Shown here: positions 58,225 through 64,000 of the stretch, in pieces | How the letters are laid out: every line of letters starts with the position of its first letter | Position numbering within the stretch: the first letter of the stretch is position 1 | DNA from: Phycisphaerae bacterium | GTDB taxonomy: Bacteria > Planctomycetota > Phycisphaerae > UBA1845 | Direction: 5' to 3' | Assembly (NCBI GenBank): GCA_029260055.1 | Contig: JAJDDX010000500.1 | Coordinates: 62,001-126,000, forward strand | Length of the DNA: 64,000 nucleotides | Position numbers and translations under genes: made by a program | The notes under the pieces: model-generated | Seen by the model: only the letters and a program-made list of their open reading frames with translations | The model's database searches: none | What the model was told of the DNA's origin: nothing

Positions 58225-59019
58225 TCACCCCGTCATGAACGGTACGGGATCCGAGAGACCCATGATCTCTTCCTTGAGCTGCCCCTTGGTCTCGTTGGCC
58301 TCGTCGATGAGCGAAGAGCCGTCCAGGAGCTTCGGTCCGCCAGCGCCAGGCATCCCGTCCTGGTACTTCGAACGCGCCCGGCCGACCCTGATCTTCGCCT
58401 CGGCGAGGGCGTACCGCATGATGAGGTCTCGCTCGCGCCACATGAGCCCCTCGGAGAAGTCGTTCTTCAGCCCATCGGGGTTGTTCTCGGTGTCATCGGC
58501 AGCGAAGGCCCCCAGGCGCGTGCTCGCGTAGCGCGCGATGAGCGAGCCGGTCCGGACGTTCCTCGGGAAGATATTCAGGAGGTTCCGGTCCCGGTAGTAG
58601 TCCCAGTCGGGCTCGGACCCGACGATCCGACGGGCGGTCTCGGCGTGCGCCAAAATCTGGTGCAAGGTGCCGTAGAACTGCCCGCCGGGAACGCCGGTGA
58701 TGGACTGGTAGGCGACAGGGAGCTGGTCGACGTCGATGAACGCGAAGGGGTTGACCGCCGCGATGATGTCGAGCTGGACGCCTGGGAACCACACCTGGAT
58801 GACCATGTCGGTGTCGTCCGGCATGATGTACTCCTGGACACCTGGGACCAGGTTCACCGCAGCGTGGCGCTTGATTCCCCGGTACCCCACGTACCAACGC
58901 ACAGCGTCATCGAAGGCGTCGTCCAGAGCTTCTGGCGACGTCTCCAACACGATGACTCCACCACCGAGCTTCCGCTGAATCCACCCGATGACATCTGGTT
59001 TGGTCTTGGGGTCCGCCAC
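58225..59019 (-). CDS. Neck protein (T4 gp13 type), 264 aa
   Basis: GTG at 59019 with AGGAGG. Features: a DDAFDDAVRWYVGYRG helix, PGVQEYIMPDDTDMVIQVW, IIAAVNPFAFIDVDQLPVAY and YRDRNLLNIFPRN, ending in LMWRERDLIMRYALAEAKIR. These follow the gp13-type neck protein arrangement, with beta strands around a helical C-terminus of ERD-x-(L/I)-x-(K/R)-YALA. It caps the portal and connects the tail. Clear family resemblance. Confidence 0.85.
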   Translation of the reverse strand: MADPKTKPDVIGWIQRKLGGGVIVLETSPEALDDAFDDAVRWYVGYRGIKRHAAVNLVPGVQEYIMPDDTDMVIQVWFPGVQLDIIAAVNPFAFIDVDQLPVAYQSITGVPGGQFYGTLHQILAHAETARRIVGSEPDWDYYRDRNLLNIFPRNVRTGSLIARYASTRLGAFAADDTENNPDGLKNDFSEGLMWRERDLIMRYALAEAKIRVGRARSKYQDGMPGAGGPKLLDGSSLIDEANETKGQLKEEIMGLSDPVPFMTG

Positions 59020-59053
59020 CCTTACCTCCTACTGCGACTGGAAAGAGTGATCC

Positions 59054-59509
59054 TTAGCCCCTGTCCTTGGCGCTCCTCTTTCTGGCCCCACCGGTCCCCG
59101 GCTGCACCTTGCTGGCTGGGCTCTTTGTCGAACTTTCATTCGCATCGGCGGCAGCCTGGCGGGCCTTCGCCTCGGCGGTATCGGCCTCGGCACGAGCCTG
59201 CTCTTCGGTGGCCCTCTCGGCGGCGGCGTCCTTCTCGGCCTTGGCCTGCGCCTTCTTCTCGGCCGCGGTGGCCGGCTCAGGGTCGGACTCGGGCTCGGGC
59301 TCAGGCTCAGGCTTCTCCCCGCGCCCGCGCAGGATGTCGGCGACCTCTTCGTCCGTGCATCGGCGCAGGAAACCCATCGCGACGAAACGGTCCCACTTCG
59401 AGCCTTCGAGGACCACGTTGTCGAAGATGGTCTGGTCCCCTCGTCCGACCATAATCTTCAGGTCTTTTCCCATGTAGTCGGGATGCTTTGCGTACATTTT
59501 CATGCTCAT
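59054..59509 (-). CDS. Neck-region protein with Pro/Glu linker and Ala/Lys/Glu coil, 151 aa
   Basis: ATG at 59509 with AAGGAA (the frame is open further but upstream lies a palindrome and no start). A folded 60-residue N-terminus (YAKHPDYMGKDLKIMVGRG; WDRFVAMGFLRRCTDEEV) precedes a PEPEPEPESDPEP stretch. An Ala/Glu/Lys/Arg coil and a basic end (GARKRSAKDRG) follow. The plan (small fold, acidic linker, basic tail) recurs in the 143-residue gene at 53085. Likely a head-tail accessory. Confidence 0.7.
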   Translation of the reverse strand: MSMKMYAKHPDYMGKDLKIMVGRGDQTIFDNVVLEGSKWDRFVAMGFLRRCTDEEVADILRGRGEKPEPEPEPESDPEPATAAEKKAQAKAEKDAAAERATEEQARAEADTAEAKARQAAADANESSTKSPASKVQPGTGGARKRSAKDRG

Positions 59510-59526
59510 CTGGATTCCTTCCTCAG

Positions 59527-59542
59527 GTGCAGACGTCTGCAC
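59527..59542. repeat. Dispersed 16-bp palindrome, copy 5
   Basis: Perfect GTGCAGACGTCTGCAC in the 43-base gap between two genes, ten bases after the upstream stop and just before the ribosome-binding site of the following gene. Confidence 0.9.
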
Positions 59543-59552
59543 CCCGATTCTT

Positions 59553-60887
59553 CTACTCGCCCCACACCGATCGGACGAGCGACTTCCACGCTGCATCACT
59601 GAGGTCGTACTTCTTGATGACCCGGTCGCGGGCGGCGGCACTACTGGTACCTGCCCTCTTGAGCAGCCTAGCAAGCTTCATCGCACCCTTTAGTCCGGGG
59701 TCGATCCCTGCCTCTGTGAGGATCCGTTGCTCCAGTCGCCGAGCCTTGCTCGTGGACTCCTCGGCCCGATGGCGGAAGCCCGTGGTCGTCGCCCTCGGCG
59801 CGTTGATGCGCTCGTGGGCGATGTTCGTGAACATGTCGAACAGCTCGGCCTCGGTCTTGGCCTCCTCGGAAGGAGCCTCCTCACCGTCGTCGACGAGGTC
59901 GTGCGTCTGGGTCCGAATGGTCGCTACCTCGACGGGAGTGAGCCACTTGCTCCCCGTCATGTCGAACCCGTAGGTCTTCACGCGCCGACCCTCGCCGAGC
60001 TTCACAAGGAGCACCTCGGGATCGAAGTCGCTCGGGTTCACGTCCTGGACCTTGTAGACCTCGCCCTTGATGCGGACCTTCTTTCCCACCTCGGGGATGG
60101 CCTCGTTGAGACCGGAACGGCTCTCGTTGAGGCTCTCAGTCTTCGCCTTCTTGAGGCGCCCGAGGTCGGCCTTGAGATTCGAGATGTAGTAGCCCATCGG
60201 CTTCACATCGATCTGGCCCCTGCGGTCGATGTCCGCCTGCATGTCGCCCTTGGTCACACTGATACTGCGGGCCACCTTCGCGTCGAGCGGCTGGATCTCC
60301 TTGGCGTGCGCGGCGAGGTTGTGGATGTAGTTCTTGGCCGAACGACCCGTGATGGGCTTCTTCGAGCGGTAGTCCGGGTCGGTCTCCATCTCGTCGATGG
60401 TCACGTCCAGGCCCCTGAGGATGGCCTCACGACTCCTGCCCTCGGTGACACGGCTCGCTGCCCCGAGGATCTCCTGCTCGACGAGCGCTGCCTGACGAAC
60501 GCCACGGCCGATCATCCGGCCCTCGCGCATGTGCTTGTGTGCCATCTTCCTTGCCAGCTTCCTCAGCTCTCGCTTGTCGTAGAGGGCGACCTCGCTCTTG
60601 AAGGCCAGTGCCGCTCCCGCAGTCATCGGGATGCGCTGCTGACCGGGCCACCAGACCTCGCCGTGGCTGAGGTGGTAACCGTGGCCACCCTTGACGATGA
60701 TGGCGACCTTGGTGCCGTCGGCTGCCGTGACGTTGAACGCGGTGACGGGGAGGTCGTCGATGTCCTGGGGGACCGACATACTCTTGCCCGATCCGACGTT
60801 GTGGGTCTTGGTCCTACCACTCGCGCCGCGAGCGATGGACTCCTCGTTGCGCTGATGGGCGAGGTGTTTGAGTAGATCCATGGACAT
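59553..60887 (-). CDS. Large unassigned virion-cluster protein, 444 aa
   Basis: ATG at 60887 with CGGAGGAG. The protein has two small beta modules (residues 45-90 GTKVAIIVKGGHGYHLSHGE; about 265-310 GKKVRIKGEVYKVQDV, then GSKWLTPVEVATI). The second resembles the KVMVKGETY module in the genes at 5915 and 7736. Most of the rest is helical and basic, ending in DRVIKKYDLSDAAWKSLV. It sits just downstream of the capsid terminator. A head-associated role is inferred from position. Confidence 0.72.
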   Translation of the reverse strand: MSMDLLKHLAHQRNEESIARGASGRTKTHNVGSGKSMSVPQDIDDLPVTAFNVTAADGTKVAIIVKGGHGYHLSHGEVWWPGQQRIPMTAGAALAFKSEVALYDKRELRKLARKMAHKHMREGRMIGRGVRQAALVEQEILGAASRVTEGRSREAILRGLDVTIDEMETDPDYRSKKPITGRSAKNYIHNLAAHAKEIQPLDAKVARSISVTKGDMQADIDRRGQIDVKPMGYYISNLKADLGRLKKAKTESLNESRSGLNEAIPEVGKKVRIKGEVYKVQDVNPSDFDPEVLLVKLGEGRRVKTYGFDMTGSKWLTPVEVATIRTQTHDLVDDGEEAPSEEAKTEAELFDMFTNIAHERINAPRATTTGFRHRAEESTSKARRLEQRILTEAGIDPGLKGAMKLARLLKRAGTSSAAARDRVIKKYDLSDAAWKSLVRSVWGE

Positions 60888-60930
60888 GCAGACTCCTCCG
60901 TTGCGACTGCGAGACTACCAGAAACGAGAA

Positions 60931-60956
60931 AGGGAGGCCCCTTCCAGGACCTCCCT
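60931..60956 (-). terminator. Rho-independent terminator after major capsid gene
   Basis: On the minus strand AGGGAGGTCC pairs with GGGCCTCCCT (one G-U pair) around a short loop, followed by TTTCTCGTTTCT. It lies 28 bases after the capsid stop. Same construction as the terminator at 44541-44570. Confidence 0.85.
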
Positions 60957-60983
60957 CGCTCTTCGTTCTCGAACCGTTGTGGC

Positions 60984-62483
60984 TCAGAGACCGCCGGTGA
61001 TGGTCACCCGACCGTACCACTCGTCACGAAGACGCTTGGTCGCGTACCGTGTCCGCATCCCCTTGCGGTAGGTCTGGTCGTCCGGGTCCAGGAACGTGGG
61101 GGTCATCTGGAGCGGCACGTAGGGCGCGAAGACGAACCCGGCGTCCAGGTAGCTCTGCCCGCGAAGGCCGAGCATGATCTGGTTGAACCGGAAGAAGGGG
61201 TCCTGGTAGCCCCACCACTTGTTCGCCAGGGTGCCCATCTTGATGATGCCCTGGTGGGAGCTGATGGGACCGTAGCTGGGCGGGGTGACGGTGCCGTCGA
61301 ACGGCCCCTGCGTGGTGCCCGGCGCGCTGACCCAGGCCGCCCGGTAGTCCGAGTGGGTCTGGAGCTGCACGAGCTTGGCCGAGACCTCGGGGGAGGTGAC
61401 GAACCAGTTCGCGGGCGAACGGAGGGTCTTCTTGTGGATGAGATACGAGACCGCGCTCATCCGCGTGAGTACCGAACGGATGTGGCTGACCTCGTCGAGG
61501 CCGGCCGGGACCGTGAAGTCGAACGTGCTGGTCGTGGAGACCGACGCCTGGAAGAGCTGGTCCAGGATATCTCGGTCCAGTTCGAGGGCGATCTCCTGGC
61601 TGATGCCGGCGACCAACTCGGTCTCCGCGTCGATGCCGTGGAAGGCACGGAGGTCATCGGCGGCCTCGGCGCTCCAGCGAGCCTTCAACTTCCTAGTCGT
61701 CGCGCGGATCGTCTCGAAGTTGATGTCGATGAAGACGTCGGGAACCTGCTTGTTGGCTTCCGAGTCGTAGTAGTAGGTCGCCCGGACCACTCGTCCAGCA
61801 CCGGCCGCGGGGGCCGCCGTGAACAGGAATCCAGTTACCTGGCCGGTGGCGTAGTTGATGGAGCCCGCGGCGGTGTCGCCAGTGAAGCCACCTGCGCCGT
61901 CATCGGACGCCGTCTGAGCGACGGTACCGTCTGCGTCAACATCCTCCAGGAGCACGCTGATGCTCGCCGAGGTATCGAGGGGTCGTACAGGAGAAAACTG
62001 AAGGATGCGGTTGAGGGCCGCACCACCACCACCCATGTTGGTGCCGTCGGGAACACCGATCTGCTCGTTCTCGACCTTCTCGCCCGAGTAGTGCATGTCG
62101 AAGTTCTGGATCAGGTTCGACCCTGCGGTCGTCTGGCCCTTGCTTCGTCCATGCTTGTACTCGAAGTAGAAGACCGCTCCGACCGGGGCCGTCATCGGCT
62201 GGACCGAGACGATCTCGTTGGCGATCAGGTTCGGGAACACGCGACGCAGAACGGGGAAGATGTACTTGGTGTACTGTCCCGCGTTGACGCTGAGCGTGTC
62301 CTCGTGAAGCTGACGCCTCATGTCGTCGAGCTGGTTCTCGAAGAGCAGCGACATCACACGGCGCGTGTAGTGGTCACCCACGCCGTCGAGGAACTGCCCC
62401 CACTTATCTTCCAGGAGGGCGGAGTAGGACTCGTCCCGCACCGTCCCTTGGTTTGCTGCACCCATCATGTTTCGCGCTTCCAT
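60984..62483 (-). CDS. Major capsid protein (T4 gp23 type), 499 aa
   Basis: The protein has the HK97-fold/gp23-type plan. It begins with a maturation-type N-terminus and includes QYTKYIFPVLRRVFPNLIAN, MTAPVGAVFYFEYKHG, a long spine-helix region with EAADDLRAFHGIDAETELVA and SQEIALELDRDILDQLF. The C-terminus carries FFRFNQIMLGLRGQSYLDAG. Residues about 160-240 are an insertion domain (SINYATGQVTGF) absent from T4 gp23. ATG at 62483, strong terminator after the stop. Multimer forms the head shell. Confidence 0.92.
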   Translation of the reverse strand: MEARNMMGAANQGTVRDESYSALLEDKWGQFLDGVGDHYTRRVMSLLFENQLDDMRRQLHEDTLSVNAGQYTKYIFPVLRRVFPNLIANEIVSVQPMTAPVGAVFYFEYKHGRSKGQTTAGSNLIQNFDMHYSGEKVENEQIGVPDGTNMGGGGAALNRILQFSPVRPLDTSASISVLLEDVDADGTVAQTASDDGAGGFTGDTAAGSINYATGQVTGFLFTAAPAAGAGRVVRATYYYDSEANKQVPDVFIDINFETIRATTRKLKARWSAEAADDLRAFHGIDAETELVAGISQEIALELDRDILDQLFQASVSTTSTFDFTVPAGLDEVSHIRSVLTRMSAVSYLIHKKTLRSPANWFVTSPEVSAKLVQLQTHSDYRAAWVSAPGTTQGPFDGTVTPPSYGPISSHQGIIKMGTLANKWWGYQDPFFRFNQIMLGLRGQSYLDAGFVFAPYVPLQMTPTFLDPDDQTYRKGMRTRYATKRLRDEWYGRVTITGGL

Positions 62484-62573
62484 CGGTCAGCTCCTTCACC
62501 GGCCTCTATCGTGTTTGCCAAGTACCGTAACTGGCTCAGTCGTTCAACTTTTCCGGTCTACAGCACCCGGCGC

Positions 62574-64000
62574 CTATGAAGGCTTTCCGGTGCCTGCCAG
62601 CCTCGAATAGTCACTCACACCCATCCCGAACTCTGCCAGGGGGCCGACCCCAGCTTCGTCCGACTTGGGCTGCGTCCCGGTGCCGCCATGAGTGTCCTCG
62701 TGGAGATCCCGTTCCTTTCCACGCCCTACTCGGGCGCGGATACGATCTGCTTCGTCGTCATCCATGATGCGACGTGGTTCGACGACCTCGACGAGCGCAA
62801 GGCGCTTGTGGTCGGCGATTGCTTTGCGCGTGGCGTCCTCGTCGGTGAGGTCCTCGCACAGACCCTCGACGGTGGCGATGTCATCATCGTCCATCCCCCG
62901 AGTCTCTTCGGCGACGACCCTGGCGACACGCTCACGCTCCGCGATGCGGATGGCCTGCTGGGCCTGCTGCTCGTGCTCGGCGGCCTGCTGGTGGGCCAAG
63001 CGCTCCCGCTCCTCGGACTCCTGAAGACGACGCTCCATGCCGGCGAAGCGTTCCTCCCACTCGGTCTGGGCCTCCTCGTCGGAGCTGCCACCCAAGCGGT
63101 TCAGTTCTTCGCGCACGGTGTCGACCTTGGTGTCGAGGTCGGTACGGGAGTCGTACTCATTGAGGTCGCCGATCAGGGCCAGGATGGCCGCCTTCGACGG
63201 GTCAGCCCCGAGCTTGCGCTCCAGGTGGAGACCGTAGGCCGCCTCCTTCGCCATCTTCGCGGACTCGGTCGCCTCGCGGGTGACCTTCTGGATCTCCAGC
63301 TCGCGGTCGGCCAACTCCGTGCGGAGCCTCTCGATCTCTTCGTCCTTCGCTCCGAGCTGGCCCTTGGCCTGAGCATCGACACCGAAGGGCATCACCAGGG
63401 ATGCGATGGCCTCGACGACCTGTTTGGCCCCAGCTATCTCGGGGTCGGTCATGTAGTCCGAACGGACCTTGGCCTCGACCTCTTCGCGCATGACCTCCAT
63501 GGCCCGGCGCATCTCACCGGAGAAGCGGTCCACGAGACGGTCTCGGGTACGCTCCTCGGCCTCGATGATGGCTCTGGCAACATCACTGCCAGTAGCACCC
63601 TCAGTCAGACCGGCGCCGCCACCGTTGAACTCACGAGCCAGCTCACCCACAAGTCCGGGGTAGTCCTTTTTCAGGGCTTCGACCGTCAGCTCCATCTCGT
63701 CCTCCCAGATCTTGCCTCGCTCTTCCCGGAACACGGCCGGGTAGGCGGTCTTGGTGGCGGGGTCCGCCACGAAGTCGAACGTGTCGAGCCGAAAGTCCTC
63801 CTGGACCTCCATGACTCCGTCGCTGAGGGTCTTCACGGACCCAAAGCCACGCGAACTAATGCCGACCTCGCCGCTCGCCTCCGCGATGGCCTTCATGATG
63901 CGGCCGTTGGGCGTGTCGATGACCTCGGCCTCGCCGTAGACCTCGTTCCCGCGGACCTCCAGCTTGGTGATGATGTGGCTCACCCTCTGGAGCCGCGTGC
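62574..64000 (-). CDS. Prohead protease fused to scaffold-like coiled coil, 5' end outside window
   Basis: The frame is open to the right edge. The first visible part resembles the T4 gp21-type prohead protease. It includes IDTPNGRIMKAIAEASGEVG, the catalytic-type SSRG sequence in GISSRGFGSV, and DFVADPATKTAYP. The remaining 380 residues are coiled coil (EEIERLRTELADRELEIQKV; RERLAHQQAAEHEQQAQQA), typical of a core scaffold. Protease and scaffold appear to be one gene. The catalytic His region would lie beyond the window. An apparent GTG at 63983 is probably internal. Confidence 0.82.
   Translation of the reverse strand, partial: TRLQRVSHIITKLEVRGNEVYGEAEVIDTPNGRIMKAIAEASGEVGISSRGFGSVKTLSDGVMEVQEDFRLDTFDFVADPATKTAYPAVFREERGKIWEDEMELTVEALKKDYPGLVGELAREFNGGGAGLTEGATGSDVARAIIEAEERTRDRLVDRFSGEMRRAMEVMREEVEAKVRSDYMTDPEIAGAKQVVEAIASLVMPFGVDAQAKGQLGAKDEEIERLRTELADRELEIQKVTREATESAKMAKEAAYGLHLERKLGADPSKAAILALIGDLNEYDSRTDLDTKVDTVREELNRLGGSSDEEAQTEWEERFAGMERRLQESEERERLAHQQAAEHEQQAQQAIRIAERERVARVVAEETRGMDDDDIATVEGLCEDLTDEDATRKAIADHKRLALVEVVEPRRIMDDDEADRIRARVGRGKERDLHEDTHGGTGTQPKSDEAGVGPLAEFGMGVSDYSRLAGTGKPS

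Noticed and set aside
62484..62573. Possible promoter upstream of the capsid gene (TTGAAC)
   Set aside because: No acceptable -10 hexamer at 16-18 bases; best candidates match only two or three positions.
1..64000. tRNA genes, CRISPR arrays, insertion sequences
   Set aside because: No cloverleaf-like segments with CCA-end context, no regularly spaced repeats and no transposase motifs were seen on either strand.

Overview
This window is a single-strand block of tailed-phage DNA. All 80 protein genes I can support lie on the minus strand, so transcription runs from base 64000 towards base 1. The genes are packed with short gaps or 1-4 base overlaps (ATGA, GTGA, TGATG), and the longest gene-free stretch is about 140 bases. 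Base composition is GC-rich by eye. Gene content and order match a large contractile-tailed (myovirus-type) phage with a T4-like head and neck. An outer-membrane lipoprotein that looks like a unimolecular spanin suggests a Gram-negative host. I saw no tRNA, CRISPR array, integrase, transposase, polymerase or terminase in this window.

Layout in the direction of transcription. 64000-60984: prohead protease joined to a scaffold-like coiled coil, then a gp23-like major capsid protein followed by a rho-independent terminator. 60887-53085: a large virion-associated protein, neck and connector proteins (gp13-like and others), a histone-H1-like basic protein, a tail-terminator-like protein and several small zinc-binding or disordered proteins. 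53017-47300: tail sheath, small structural proteins and two gp19-like tail tube paralogues. 47287-41106: beta-rich structural proteins, one followed by a strong terminator, and a beta-helix spike. 41106-34884: fibre-like proteins, a patatin-like phospholipase, a promoter-driven Cys/His-rich gene and small structural genes. 34847-30034: a tail-assembly chaperone with a probable -1 frameshift at T8, then the tape measure. 30034-24532: baseplate genes (gp53/LysM-like, gp27/D-like hub, gp5/V-like spike, gp25/W-like, J-like). 24535-17274: a membrane HExxH protein, a second beta-helix spike, a P2 I-like tail protein and a long tail fibre whose distal part is visibly less GC-rich. 17248-1: an outlying baseplate-like gene, small membrane and zinc-ribbon proteins, a putative holin and u-spanin lysis pair, four large proteins with shared small beta modules, a Gp157-family protein and a run of conserved hypothetical genes.

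The main non-coding signals are five copies of a 16-base perfect (one near-perfect) palindrome spread over 48 kb, two near-identical sigma70-type promoters in front of Cys/His-rich genes, two U-tailed terminators after the capsid and an abundant virion protein, and a structured leader in front of the sheath gene. The most unusual items are the dispersed palindrome, the chaperone frameshift, the patatin gene, the membrane HExxH protein and a beta module shared between capsid and sheath.
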